DNA from: JAANXG01 sp963731035
Lineage (GTDB): Bacteria > Pseudomonadota > Gammaproteobacteria > Arenicellales > JAANXG01
NCBI GenBank assembly: GCA_963731035.1
Contig: CAVSUY010000011.1
Span: 1 to 64,000, forward strand
Reading direction: 5' to 3'
Length of the DNA stretch: 64,000 bases
The position numbers were made by a program, and so were the translations under genes. Shown here piece after piece: positions 7,889-16,691 of this stretch (within the stretch, counting starts at the first letter, position 1; each line of letters starts with the position of its first letter). The notes beneath the pieces were generated by a model. It made no database searches, was not told the origin of the DNA, and worked only from the letters and a program-made list of their open reading frames with translations.

Positions 7889-8067
7889 CCTTCGCGACGG
7901 TACCTGCCATGTTATCCTCGAGCCGCTCGAGTTTATATACAGGGCGTACCGTATGCCGCTACAACCACGAGCGACCGCACAGTTCGCTCGACTATCAACC
8001 CCCCGCCCGAGCTGCCGCTCACCCAGCGATCAGCGTCAACGGTACGACGTCAACCCTCACTCAATAG
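7889..8067 (+). pseudogene. Composite IS91 / IS3 transposase remnants (copy 1)
   Basis: First part (to about 7945) reads RDGTCHVILEPLEFI, matching the IS91-type transposase segment RDGTxHVxxEPLxFIARL. It is joined directly to 7954-8067, which reads YNHERPHSSLDYQPPA, the C-terminal end of IS3-family OrfB integrases. Neither has a start or catalytic core. The same junction is found at 53939-54117, so the fusion predates the duplication. Confidence 0.7.
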
Positions 8068-8163
8068 GTGGCAGCAGATTACCGTAGCAGGTCAACGGGG
8101 TTCACTGGAATCGTGAAACTACGGGCTGAGAAAAAATCCTTTGCTTTTCATCACAGTCGCATA

Positions 8164-9027
8164 TTATGTAACATTACTATTTCTCATGACCTTGATTACT
8201 GACGCGACGTCTTCTTCGCCGTAACCAGCTGCTAGAGCGCGTTTAAAAAAGCTTGAGATAAAATCAGGAACTTCACTGTTAATTTCTGCATTCTTTGCCT
8301 GGCTTTGTATTCTTTGTAAAGCTCCATCCCACACAGCCAATGTTGCACCAGGTTCGTCATATTTCCCCGAACGAACTACCTCTATTGGTCCCCTTGCAAT
8401 GCTGCCCTCGGGAAACATTTCAGCAAATCTTCCAACGCTGATGTTTTCTGCCTCACAAATATGTGCACCGTGAATGACACCAAGATAACAACAGAGATCG
8501 TATGTAAGCAGGGCCATGTCGAGGGCGGCTGCACCTTTAATATTTGAGCCCAGGTATCGAAGATCACCTCCCAGGCATTTAAGGAAAGGAACGCATCGGT
8601 TATAGGCTTCTTCTGGTCCTGAAAAAAGTAGCTTTGCGTCCTTATCACCAATGCCCTCAGGATAGGGCATGATTGCACCATCGATATACTCGCAATCAAA
8701 TCTACGAATGAATTGCCCAAATTCGCCCGCTTCTTTAGGAGATCCCGTGCTGAGTTGAACTAGGATACGGCCAGGCAAATATTGCCCAAGATCATTTTGC
8801 GAAACTAGGGCCTTGGAAGATTCATAGCTATCTATGCAAATAACGATAATTGGACTGACCGCAACAGCTTCAGATACGCTGGATGCGCCACTGGCACCGA
8901 GTACAAGGAATGGCTCAATTTTTGACGCAGTCCTGTTCCAGACAGTAACGTCGTGCCCCGCCCCAATAAATGCACGGGCGAGTGCGCTTCCCATCGCGCC
9001 GAGCCCAATCATCGTTAGATCAGTCAT
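8164..9027 (-). CDS. NAD(P)-dependent beta-hydroxyacid dehydrogenase / imine reductase-like protein
   Basis: 287 residues, usual length. The N-terminal Rossmann motif GLGAMGSALARAFIGAGHDV and VWNRTASK (basic residues suggest NADP preference) belong to the 6-phosphogluconate dehydrogenase-like superfamily. The substrate motif region reads YIDGAIMPYPEGIG and the C-terminal helical domain contains GAAALDMALLTYDL. The Lys usually catalytic in hydroxyisobutyrate dehydrogenases (GAGxxxKxxNN) is replaced by KGAAALDMALL, and this layout is closer to the imine reductase / NADP-binding branch. Its base composition is visibly more AT-rich than its neighbours, suggesting recent acquisition. The substrate cannot be stated. 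Confidence 0.8.
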   Translation of the reverse strand: MTDLTMIGLGAMGSALARAFIGAGHDVTVWNRTASKIEPFLVLGASGASSVSEAVAVSPIIVICIDSYESSKALVSQNDLGQYLPGRILVQLSTGSPKEAGEFGQFIRRFDCEYIDGAIMPYPEGIGDKDAKLLFSGPEEAYNRCVPFLKCLGGDLRYLGSNIKGAAALDMALLTYDLCCYLGVIHGAHICEAENISVGRFAEMFPEGSIARGPIEVVRSGKYDEPGATLAVWDGALQRIQSQAKNAEINSEVPDFISSFFKRALAAGYGEEDVASVIKVMRNSNVT

Positions 9028-9206
9028 GATTCAGTCCCCTTGGATGACGGAGTCGCATAACATTGAGTGAACGGAAGATTGTAGTGTCATCACACGGCAC
9101 TTACCCGGATAACACACACCGGGAGCAGCTGCCACCCAAATTTCAGCCCTGGATCACATATGGTTGTTGCGTTTGTGCAGCGCAATATGCGGCAATCCGC
9201 CAAAAC

Positions 9207-9300
9207 CGGACCACCGACGATACGTGTTTTAGCGGACGCATAGTTCGACTGGCCGAAAGCGCCCCAGCGCGACTCCGACGAGAGGTTCACGATCGCCCCC
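9207..9300 (-). pseudogene. Short-chain dehydrogenase fragment (active-site segment)
   Basis: The minus strand reads AIVNLSSESRWGAFGQSNYA followed by SAKTRIVGG, the catalytic segment of classical SDRs (Ser of NLSS, then Y-x-x-x-K as YASAK). Nothing else of the fold is in frame. Confidence 0.55.
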
Positions 9301-9341
9301 AGCGCCTACCTCTCTCATGGCAGGTTTGAAACGGATCGCTT

Positions 9342-9471
9342 GTCAGCATCCCGATGCAGCGCATGGCCGATCCGTCTGAAACTACCTCGACGGTAGCATT
9401 CCTGGTGTCGGATGATCCCGGCTCTGTCGCTGGGCAAATTCTGGGAGGCAACGGCCGCTCGGCACTCTAGG
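9342..9471 (+). pseudogene. Short-chain dehydrogenase C-terminal fragment, opposite strand
   Basis: The plus strand reads SIPMQRMADPSETTSTVAFL and VSDDPGSVAGQILGGNG before TAG at 9469-9471, matching the C-terminus of FabG-like SDRs (IPxxRxxxPxExAxxVAFLxSDxAxxxTGQxxxVNGG). It lies about 40 bp from an SDR active-site fragment on the other strand, so one gene may have been split by inversion. Confidence 0.6.
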
Positions 9472-9533
9472 TCCAAACATTGCTCCAATGGAGGCCTCGC
9501 ACAGTCGCAACAGAAACTACACGTTCCTACCAA

Positions 9534-9562
9534 CAAAAGCGGGCCCTTAAGGGGGCCCGCCA
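9534..9562 (-). terminator. Rho-independent terminator of the 15185-9610 operon
   Basis: On the minus strand GCGGGCCC / short loop / GGGCCCGC is followed by TTTTG. It lies about 50 bases after the NCS1 permease stop and closes the operon. Confidence 0.8.
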
Positions 9563-9609
9563 ATGCTGTTCCAATGCCTCGTAGGGTTATGGGGGACTAT
9601 TCGACGCTC

Positions 9610-11007
9610 CTATCCGTAGCCTCCCTTTCCGCTCGGCTTGACTAGGACCAGAGTGACGATGAGGTAAACCACTCCTCCGGCCACTGCCGCTGGCAACGAT
9701 GCCGTGATGAGCTCGTACGGCGACCGGCTTGCGTATGACAGAGGGTTCAACAGATAGATGTAGGCGAAGAAACCCGCGGCCATGCCAAGCAGAGCAGCCG
9801 GATTGAAGCCGCCCCAGTAGTAGTAGGGTGCGCTCTGCGAGCTGTCATACAACGCCCTCAGGTCCAGCCGCTGCTTGCGCAGCCATAGGAAGTCGACTAT
9901 CTGGATGGCGCACAGCGGCGCGAAGAACACCCCGATAAAGGCGAGGAAAGTGCCGAAGTTGTTGAAGAACAGATTCGGCACGATGACCCCGATGAAAGCC
10001 ACCGGCACCAATGCGAGCAGCAAAGTGACCTTCCAGGGCAGCTTCTCCACCCCCGGTACGCTCTTCAGACCTACCGCCGTAGCATACACGCCGACAATCG
10101 CCGTTCCGAGGTTGGCGGCAATAACAAACAGCAGCGCGATGGCACCGTAGAAGGTGCCTCCAAGCTGCACCATCCATGCCGAGGGATCGGAGGTCTGAAG
10201 GGCCAGGATGGCCGCCAGACCAATCACGCTCAGCAGCGGCACCGGCAGTCCCATGCCGAGCATCGCCGGCATGGCAGCCTTGTGAGCGTTCGGGGACACG
10301 CGCACCATGGCGCCGATATATGGCCACCACGACAACAGGCTGACGATACCAATCTCCAACCCCGTGGTGTAATCCCAGTGCGGGTCGCCGGAGGTGTAGG
10401 CGGGCTTCGCTTGGGCCAGCGTGTCGGTCTCGTTGGCCAGCAGGAGGTAGACCATCCAAATACCTACGCCGACGATGAAGAAGAACAGAACGTTCGACAG
10501 GCGCTCGATTCCGGTCTTGCCTTGCAGCAGGACGCCGAAAACCACGGCGCAGGCGACCAGCGTCGAGACCGACAGGACGATCGCATCGGAACCCCCACCC
10601 GTGAGGCCTATGGTGTTGAACAACTGGACCACTGACTTGCCGAAGAAGATCAACAGCAGGGAATTCCACCCGATGATCGATGTGTACTGTAGGAACACAG
10701 TGATGATCCAGCCGCGGCTGCCGAACTGCGGCCGGGCCGCCACGATGGAATCGATGCCGTATCGGGTCGCCGGCGGCACCACGGCCAGGGTTACCAGAAA
10801 CATCCCGATCATCGAGCCGGCGGTCATGGTCGCGAACCCCTGCTTGAGGCCCAGGTAATAACCGACGTACTCGCCGATGATGTAGCACCAGGTGGCCGAC
10901 GCGGCAACTAGGAGCACAACTCCAAGCTCCAACTGACCCCAGGTGCGCTCGGACTTGAGCAGCGGCCAGTTGGTTTCGTCGGCAGTGTCTTTCATTTGCT
11001 CGTTCAT
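9610..11007 (-). CDS. NCS1-family permease (purine/pyrimidine/hydantoin-type transporter)
   Basis: 465 residues with about 12 hydrophobic segments. It has the NCS1 layout: cytoplasmic N-terminus (RTWGQLELGVVLLVAASATW), a TM1 GxYxG-type region (IGEYVGYYLGLKQG) and DSIVAARPQFGSRG, the usual loop after TM2. It should import a nitrogenous or N-methylated substrate by cation symport across the inner membrane. The ATG at 11007 overlaps the stop of the preceding 52-codon gene (TGATG), so translation is probably coupled. It is last in an operon with aldehyde dehydrogenase and a dimethylglycine dehydrogenase-like enzyme, so the substrate is probably their substrate or a precursor. Confidence 0.88.
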   Translation of the reverse strand: MNEQMKDTADETNWPLLKSERTWGQLELGVVLLVAASATWCYIIGEYVGYYLGLKQGFATMTAGSMIGMFLVTLAVVPPATRYGIDSIVAARPQFGSRGWIITVFLQYTSIIGWNSLLLIFFGKSVVQLFNTIGLTGGGSDAIVLSVSTLVACAVVFGVLLQGKTGIERLSNVLFFFIVGVGIWMVYLLLANETDTLAQAKPAYTSGDPHWDYTTGLEIGIVSLLSWWPYIGAMVRVSPNAHKAAMPAMLGMGLPVPLLSVIGLAAILALQTSDPSAWMVQLGGTFYGAIALLFVIAANLGTAIVGVYATAVGLKSVPGVEKLPWKVTLLLALVPVAFIGVIVPNLFFNNFGTFLAFIGVFFAPLCAIQIVDFLWLRKQRLDLRALYDSSQSAPYYYWGGFNPAALLGMAAGFFAYIYLLNPLSYASRSPYELITASLPAAVAGGVVYLIVTLVLVKPSGKGGYG

Positions 11008-11165
11008 CAGCTCCACCCCCACCAGAGAAGAAGAATGGGGCAGATCACGCCGGTCAGCAGGAGCAGCGCCCAATCCATGCCGGTGAACCCGGTTCCCTGG
11101 TTCTCCATTTTCTCCAATTCGGATATCCGCCTTTCCAGTTCTGGCGGGAAGGTACCGTTAGACAT
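11007..11165 (-). CDS. 52-residue single-pass membrane protein, coupled to the NCS1 permease
   Basis: A short frame from ATG 11165 with GGAGG 8 bases upstream. Residues 1-28 are hydrophilic and predicted helical (PELERRISELEKMENQ). Residues 31-50 are one membrane segment (DWALLLLTGVICPILLLWWG). The TGA overlaps the permease ATG (TGATG). Position, stoichiometric coupling and a single TM suggest an accessory subunit of the transporter, as seen for small partners in some other symporter families. That role is inference and I do not recognise the family. Confidence 0.75.
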   Translation of the reverse strand: MSNGTFPPELERRISELEKMENQGTGFTGMDWALLLLTGVICPILLLWWGWS

Positions 11166-11208
11166 GACTCGATCCTCCGATCTGTTTTAGTGATACAGCG
11201 GCCGGCCG

Positions 11209-12720
11209 TCAGTCGCCGGGGTACATTTCATCGGCCGGATAGGGGAACCACCAGAAGTCCTGTGACCCACAATCCGGATCGATCATCACGGTCTTGGTTG
11301 CCCGGAAAGTGTCCAGGCCCTCGGGGCCGAGCTGGCGGCCGAGACCGCTCAGCTTGACGCCACCGAAAGGACCAGCGTCGTTGTCCAGCAACGGCGCGTT
11401 CACCCAGACCATTCCGGCCTGCAACCTCTCTGCTCCGTGAATACCTTCGGAAAGCTCACGTGTGTAAATGTTGGCGCCCAGACCGTATTGGGATCGGTTG
11501 GCGAGTTCGATGGCTTCTTCAAAGCTCTTAACCCGGCACAGTGGCGCAACGGGTCCGAAACTCTCCTGCTGAAAGATCGACATGCCTGGCTCGCAGTCCA
11601 CCAGCACCGTCGCATCGACGAACCAACCGCGATCCAGCCCTTTGGGGCGCCCGCCTCCGACGACGGTCCTGACGCCGTCGGCGGTGGCCCTTTCGAGGAT
11701 GGCCTCGTAGCGGTTCCGCTCCTTGGCGGACACCATCGGCCCCATGTCGACCTTGTCTAGCCCGTTTCCCACGCGGATCAACTTCGTCTGCTCGACGAGC
11801 TTGTCGGCGAATTCGTCATATATGGACTCATGAACGTAGAAACGCTCGGCCGAGACACAGATCTGGCCACAGTTCATGAAAGCCGAGAAGGCGGCCGCGC
11901 GTGCCGCTACGTCCAGACGCGCGGAGGGCATGATCACGAACGGGTCGTTGCCGGAGTTCTCGATCAAGCAGCGTTTCATCAGGCCGCCGCAGGTGCTAGA
12001 AACGGTTCGGCCAACCGGCACGCTGCCGGTGAATGCGACGACATGGGTATCCGGGTGCTCGACCAGCCGGCGCCCGACCTCTCCGGCGCCGGACAGCACC
12101 TGGAACAAACCGCTCGGTAGCGGCGAGAAGGCTTCGGCGAACAGCATGGTCGTGATGGTCGTGTACTCCGACGGCTTGACCACGACGGCGTTGCCGGTGG
12201 CGAGCGCGGCACCGGCCTCCCAGGCCAGCAGTACCATGGGGTAGTTGAACGGCAGGATCAGGACCGCCGTGCCGAGCGGCTGTTTCAGGGTGTAATGAAA
12301 TTGTCCTTCCACGGCGGGGCCCATCACCCGGCCCATTTCGCTCCGGGCGATCTCCGCGCTGTAGCGAATGGAGTGTACGGACCAGCCCACTTCATCGACG
12401 GATTCCTTGTAGGGTTTGCCCATTTCGCGCGTCAGGGCTTCGGCGAGCTCCGATGTCCGCTTCTCCATTTCGTCGGCGACTTTGTGCAGCACCTTGGCGC
12501 GGTCCAGGGCCGACCATCGGGACCAGCTCTTCTGCACCTCGTTGGCCCGCTTGACGGTCTCGTCAATCTCGGCGGGCGTGACGTTGGTGATGGTTCCGAT
12601 TACCGCCTCGGTGGCGGGGTCGATCACGTCCAGCCCATCCGTGCCCTCGCTTTGGCGAAAAGCACCGTCGACGTAGACGTGACCGCTCAGTTCTTGAAAA
12701 CGTCGTAACACGTCGCTCAT
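11209..12720 (-). CDS. NAD(P)-dependent aldehyde dehydrogenase
   Basis: 503 residues, full length for the ALDH superfamily. Visible: cofactor region PFNYPMVLLAWEAGAALATG and NAVVVKPSE, FTGSVPVGRTV (Rossmann Gly), the glutamate segment as IENSGNDPFVI (ELGGxxP is altered: Leu-Gly to Asn-Ser), and the nucleophile in NCGQICVSAERFYV (second Cys expected catalytic). The C-terminal motif ESFGPVAPL is present. It oxidises an aldehyde to the acid in the cytoplasm. It lies 20 bp after the flavoprotein gene and 43 bp before the small membrane protein gene, so is co-transcribed. The likely substrate is an aldehyde released from the same catabolic route. Succinate-semialdehyde or betaine-aldehyde-type specificity cannot be told apart. 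Confidence 0.9.
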   Translation of the reverse strand: MSDVLRRFQELSGHVYVDGAFRQSEGTDGLDVIDPATEAVIGTITNVTPAEIDETVKRANEVQKSWSRWSALDRAKVLHKVADEMEKRTSELAEALTREMGKPYKESVDEVGWSVHSIRYSAEIARSEMGRVMGPAVEGQFHYTLKQPLGTAVLILPFNYPMVLLAWEAGAALATGNAVVVKPSEYTTITTMLFAEAFSPLPSGLFQVLSGAGEVGRRLVEHPDTHVVAFTGSVPVGRTVSSTCGGLMKRCLIENSGNDPFVIMPSARLDVAARAAAFSAFMNCGQICVSAERFYVHESIYDEFADKLVEQTKLIRVGNGLDKVDMGPMVSAKERNRYEAILERATADGVRTVVGGGRPKGLDRGWFVDATVLVDCEPGMSIFQQESFGPVAPLCRVKSFEEAIELANRSQYGLGANIYTRELSEGIHGAERLQAGMVWVNAPLLDNDAGPFGGVKLSGLGRQLGPEGLDTFRATKTVMIDPDCGSQDFWWFPYPADEMYPGD

Positions 12721-12740
12721 TGGGTCACCTCATTTTGCGT

Positions 12741-15185
12741 TCAGCTCTTGATGCGCTCGTTTTGGGGATCGAAGAACGGAGAAAGCTGCGCCTCGGCCTC
12801 GTAGCGCTCGCACGCCACCTCGACCTGGAAGTTACCCGAAGACAGAAAGTCTCGGGTCACGCCGTCGAGACAGTGCACGTAGCCCATACCGAGCGAGGCA
12901 TCGATACGATGCCCGTGACCACCCGAGGTCACGGAACCGACGATCTCGCCGTTTCGAACGATGGGTTCCTCGTGATACACCAGCGGCGCATCCTTTCCTC
13001 CGGCCAGCCTGATCTGCACCAGCCTCTTCGTGGGGGTCCCGCGGTCCTTCGCCCGCAACAGCACCTCCCGGCCGATGAACCCACCGGGCTTGTCCAAGGC
13101 CACCGCGAATCCCAGGCCGGCCTCCAGCGGCGTGTCCTCCTCGCCGATGTCGTGGCCCCAGTGCCGGTACCCCTTTTCCATGCGCAGGGAGTTGATGGCG
13201 AAAAAGCCCGCGTGTCGCAACCCGTACGCCGGCCCGGCCTCGACGATACGGTCGAACACATGCGCCGAGAATTCGGCGGGGATATAGAGCTCCCACCCGA
13301 GTTCTCCCACGTACGTCAGTCGGGTGGCGCGCACGCGCGCATAGCCGATCTCGATTTCCGCACTGGTGGCGAAGGGGAAGCGGTCGTTGCCGAGGTCTTC
13401 CCCGGACAATTGTTCCAGCAGGTCGCGCGATCGCGGTCCCATGAGCGCCAGCATGGTCAGACCGGATGAAACATCCGTGGCGACCACCCGGGCTTCGTCC
13501 GGGATGTGCCGCACGAGCCAAGAGAAATCCCGTGTCTGCGAGCTCACGATCGTGACAACCATGTAAGCCGTTTCCGAAAGGCGGGTCACGGTCACGTCGG
13601 CTTCGATTCCGCCGCGGTCGTTGAGCCACTGCGTGTAAACCACTTTCCCGCCCGGCACATCCACGTCCCCGGCGCAAAGCCGGTTCAGCACCGCGCAGGC
13701 ATCGGGGCCCTCCACGCGGAATTCGGCAAAGCAGCTTTGATCGAAAAGAGAGACGGCCTGTGTCGTATTGAGGCATTCGGCGCGGGCGTTCTCGAACCAG
13801 TTCTGGTGTCCGAACGAGTATTCGATGCCGGCACCCGGCTCCCCGAAAAATCCTGGGCGTTCGTAGCCAGCCAACTCGGTCATGGAGGCTCCTGCGGCCA
13901 GGAGCCGTTCGTGAAAAGGGCTGCGCCGCACGCCTCGCGCGGTCTCGTACTGCCTGTAGGGCCAGTGCACCTTGTAAAGCAGTCCAAGGGATTCCGTCGT
14001 TCGATCGAAAAGGAAGTTGCGGTTGGACTGGAAAGGATGCATCCGGCGGACATCGACGTCGGAGAGGTCCGAAGGAGGATGACCGTCTCGTATCCATTCC
14101 GAGAGCGCCTTCCCCACGCCGCCGGAGGAAAGAATGCCAACGGAGTTGAAGCCGCACGCGCAATACAGGTTTCGCACCTCCGGCGTTTCGCCCAGGAGAT
14201 AGCGATTGTCCGGCGTAAAGCTCTCGGGCCCGTTGAAGAAAAGCTGGATCCCCGCCGTTTCCAGCACCGGAACCCGCTTGACCGCCATATCCAGAATAGG
14301 TTCGAAATGATTGAAATCGTCCGGCAGGGAATCGAAACAGAAGCCGTCGGGGATGCCATCATACCCCCACGGTTTGGCCTCGGGCTCAAAACAACCGAGC
14401 AGAAACTTGCCCGCGTCCTCCTTGAAGTAGGAGCACTCGTCGGCCACGAACAGGACCGGCAGATCACTGGGAAGGTTCGGAATGGGCTCGGTGACGATGT
14501 AAAAGTGCTCGGCCGCGTGCAAAGGCAACGAGACACCGATCCGGGCCGCGAACTCGCGGGACCACATCCCCCCCGCGATCACGACCTTGTTGGCCTTGAT
14601 TGCACCGTCTTCCAGCTCGATGCCGGCGGCCCGCCCGCCGTCGACGAGTACCCTGCGCACCGGCGTGTTTTCCAGGATTTGCACGCCGTGCTGTCTGGCG
14701 CCGGCGGCCATAGCGGTAGCGACATCAGCCGGATTGACCTGCCCGTCCCTGGGCATCCAGATTGCCCCGGCGAGATCGCTTGTTTCTACCAGCGGCCAGC
14801 GCTCCAGGATCTCACCCGGCTGAAGCACATACGCCTCCAAGCCGAAATTCCTGGCCATGGACACACCGCGTTTCAACTCTTCAAAACGCGCCGCGGTCGT
14901 GGCCAGCCGCAAGGATCCGTTGCGCTTGAAGCCCGTCGCGTGACCCGTTTCCGTCTCGAGGCTGCCGAACAGCTCACCCGTGTATTTGGCAAGCTCGGTC
15001 ATGTTCCGCGTGGCCCGCAGTTGCGTCACTAGCCCGGCTGCGTGCCAGGTCGTGCCGCAGGTGAGCTGCCTGCGCTCACACAAGACGACGTCATTGATCC
15101 CCACCTTGGCTAGGTGGTAGGCGATGGCACATCCGGCTACACCACCTCCCACAATCGCGACATCGACTTGACTTGGTACGGTCAA
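12741..15185 (-). CDS. Dimethylglycine/sarcosine dehydrogenase-like flavoprotein with folate-binding GcvT domain
   Basis: 814 residues from a TTG start. Residues 1-390 are an FAD-binding DAO-type domain: GGGVAGCAIAYHLAKVG, then TTWHAAGL, where His is the residue that carries covalent FAD in dimethylglycine and sarcosine dehydrogenases. Residues about 430-700 and 710-805 match the aminomethyltransferase (GcvT) folate domain and its C-terminal barrel (ELGWELYIPAEF, MEKGYRHWGHDI, EAGLGFAVALDK). Family members oxidatively N-demethylate a methylamine and pass the one-carbon unit to tetrahydrofolate. First gene of the operon, divergent from the XRE-cupin regulator, with an AT-rich 390 bp promoter region between them. 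The exact substrate is unknown. Confidence 0.88.
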   Translation of the reverse strand: MTVPSQVDVAIVGGGVAGCAIAYHLAKVGINDVVLCERRQLTCGTTWHAAGLVTQLRATRNMTELAKYTGELFGSLETETGHATGFKRNGSLRLATTAARFEELKRGVSMARNFGLEAYVLQPGEILERWPLVETSDLAGAIWMPRDGQVNPADVATAMAAGARQHGVQILENTPVRRVLVDGGRAAGIELEDGAIKANKVVIAGGMWSREFAARIGVSLPLHAAEHFYIVTEPIPNLPSDLPVLFVADECSYFKEDAGKFLLGCFEPEAKPWGYDGIPDGFCFDSLPDDFNHFEPILDMAVKRVPVLETAGIQLFFNGPESFTPDNRYLLGETPEVRNLYCACGFNSVGILSSGGVGKALSEWIRDGHPPSDLSDVDVRRMHPFQSNRNFLFDRTTESLGLLYKVHWPYRQYETARGVRRSPFHERLLAAGASMTELAGYERPGFFGEPGAGIEYSFGHQNWFENARAECLNTTQAVSLFDQSCFAEFRVEGPDACAVLNRLCAGDVDVPGGKVVYTQWLNDRGGIEADVTVTRLSETAYMVVTIVSSQTRDFSWLVRHIPDEARVVATDVSSGLTMLALMGPRSRDLLEQLSGEDLGNDRFPFATSAEIEIGYARVRATRLTYVGELGWELYIPAEFSAHVFDRIVEAGPAYGLRHAGFFAINSLRMEKGYRHWGHDIGEEDTPLEAGLGFAVALDKPGGFIGREVLLRAKDRGTPTKRLVQIRLAGGKDAPLVYHEEPIVRNGEIVGSVTSGGHGHRIDASLGMGYVHCLDGVTRDFLSSGNFQVEVACERYEAEAQLSPFFDPQNERIKS

Positions 15186-15577
15186 ACGGATTTCTCAAAA
15201 ATCAGATTGTGCACTATCATATATCATGTTAATGAATAATAATCACTCTTTCTTCACATAGGTGATTTATCGAAGGAAATCTGATAGTTATGACGACAGC
15301 GCGCGGGTCAAGGCCACTCGAACACGTCCGTCCCCGTGGCCGCGCAATGAACTTGGCCGTAAAAACCAGTACGATGCCCAAGCAGGCTTCGATCGTGCGA
15401 GCGATTACCTTGGCCGGCCGAAGACATCAAGAACCCATGTATGACATCCCAACCACTGTGATCCAGCAATGACGGTAATCCCTTTAGGCAGTCATCGGGG
15501 CGAGATCGCGCCCCGCTCCCGCCGGAAAGCCCCGAGCTCCCCGGCCTCACCGGCCCCGGCCGGCAGGGGTCGCTGAC
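15186..15577. promoter_or_regulatory. Divergent control region between catabolic operon and its regulator
   Basis: Bases 15190-15260 are markedly AT-rich (ATCATATATCATGTTAATGA) compared with surrounding DNA. They lie directly upstream of the minus-strand operon, as expected for a promoter/operator. An ATGATATATGAT-type near-palindrome (minus strand, 15210-15232) is a candidate regulator site. No coding frame is convincing here. Confidence 0.4.
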
Positions 15578-16165
15578 GTGTCGGCCAATCTCGCGGAACT
15601 GGGGGATATCGACGAACGCGTCGGACGGGAAATCCGACATCTACGGAAGGCGCGCGGGGCCACGCTGACAGATCTGAGCAAGAAAGCAGGCCTGTCTCAG
15701 GGTTACCTCAGCCAGATCGAGCGTGGGATCTCCAGTCCCTCGGTCAAGGCACTCCACTCCATCAGCCGCGCACTGGGTGTCACGATAAGCTGGTTCTTCT
15801 CGCCGTCGGCCACGACAGACGCGGAGCTCAGGGACTTCGTCGTGCGCGCCGACAACCGGCGCAGCCTGAAATTCAGCAGCGGAATCATCGATGAGCTGCT
15901 GTCACCAAATCTGGGGCGCAAGATAGAGTTGCTTCGTTGCGTGTTTCCACCGGGTGCAGAAAGCGGCTCCGAACCGTACACCCACCGCGGCGAGGAAGCT
16001 GGAGTCGTGATGTCCGGAACCTTGAACCTATGGCTGGGAGACAAGCATATCGTGCTCAAGGAAGGAGACAGTTTCGCTTTCTCCAGCGACACGCCGCATC
16101 GTTACAACAACCCTACCGAGCAGGAAGCCGTCGTAATTTGGGCCATCACGCCGCCCTCCTACTGA
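15578..16165 (+). CDS. XRE-cupin transcriptional regulator of the adjacent operon
   Basis: 195 residues from GTG. Residues 13-67 are an XRE helix-turn-helix (GREIRHLRKARGATLTDLSK, GLSQGYLSQIERGISSPSV). Residues about 110-190 are a small cupin fold (THRGEEAGVVMSGTLNLWLG, FSSDTPHRYNNPTE). This two-domain type senses a small metabolite through the cupin and commonly controls amine or polyamine catabolism. Divergent position next to the dehydrogenase gene indicates control of that operon. Repressor or activator cannot be told from sequence. Confidence 0.9.
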   Translation: MSANLAELGDIDERVGREIRHLRKARGATLTDLSKKAGLSQGYLSQIERGISSPSVKALHSISRALGVTISWFFSPSATTDAELRDFVVRADNRRSLKFSSGIIDELLSPNLGRKIELLRCVFPPGAESGSEPYTHRGEEAGVVMSGTLNLWLGDKHIVLKEGDSFAFSSDTPHRYNNPTEQEAVVIWAITPPSY

Positions 16166-16205
16166 ATGGCCTAAACTCTTCGCCGTTCGATATTTGCCTT
16201 TCCAC

Positions 16206-16243
16206 TACAAGGTAGGTGGAGTTAGTCCCTCAAAGGGGACAAA
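16206..16243. repeat. Short repeat element, second occurrence
   Basis: TACAAGGTAGGTGGAGTTAG then TCCCTCAAAGGGGACAAA. Relative of 5878-5916. Confidence 0.35.
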
Positions 16244-16435
16244 CCCAAGGATTTCTTACGGCGTATAACACCGCATCGCGAGATTACCGGCGCCAACTAC
16301 CGAACTTGTCACATCTGTTTCCGCGAGATTTTGTAATAGAAGTCCACGCTCTAAGGCAATGGTTGAATGGCTACTGTAGAAGTAATTTGGGGGACAAATT
16401 ATCTCATCGACCGATTGGCACTCACGCCACAGTGG

Positions 16436-16520
16436 AACGTTCGCTACACGCTGAAAACTCCGTACCGGGATGACACCACCCACATCCTCCTCGCGTCGGT
16501 GGACTTCATCGCCCGGTTAA
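16436..16520 (+). pseudogene. IS91-type transposase fragment
   Basis: The frame reads VRYTLKTPYRDDTTHILLAS then VDFIARL, matching the conserved IS91 transposase segment around YKTPYRDGTTHVxxEPLDFIARL. It is followed by unrelated sequence and has no catalytic Tyr region. Confidence 0.65.
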
Positions 16521-16577
16521 TCCCCTCTAGTCGTCAAACACGGCGTCGACCGCATGTTCCGACTCAACAGCCGCTTC

Positions 16578-16691
16578 GGGTTGGTTGCTGCCGCTCCATC
16601 GCTGATTCGTAGGCGCCCGGAGTGCACCGCGTAGCGGACCTTCAAACCTGACGTTGGAAATGTCGGCCTGCGGCCAGAAGCGGACGTTCGA
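16578..16691. repeat. Dispersed intergenic repeat, copy 2 (114 bp)
   Basis: Partner of 4978-5090, ending in the inverted-repeat segment AATGTCGGCCTGCGGCCAGA. Confidence 0.6.

Noticed and set aside
12832..14163. A 443-codon minus-strand frame overlapping the 814-residue enzyme in another frame
   Set aside because: Arg/Pro-rich out-of-frame reading of a confirmed gene.
13506..15032. A 508-codon plus-strand frame
   Set aside because: Lies antisense to the dimethylglycine dehydrogenase-like gene and contains no recognisable motif; caused by high GC at third positions.
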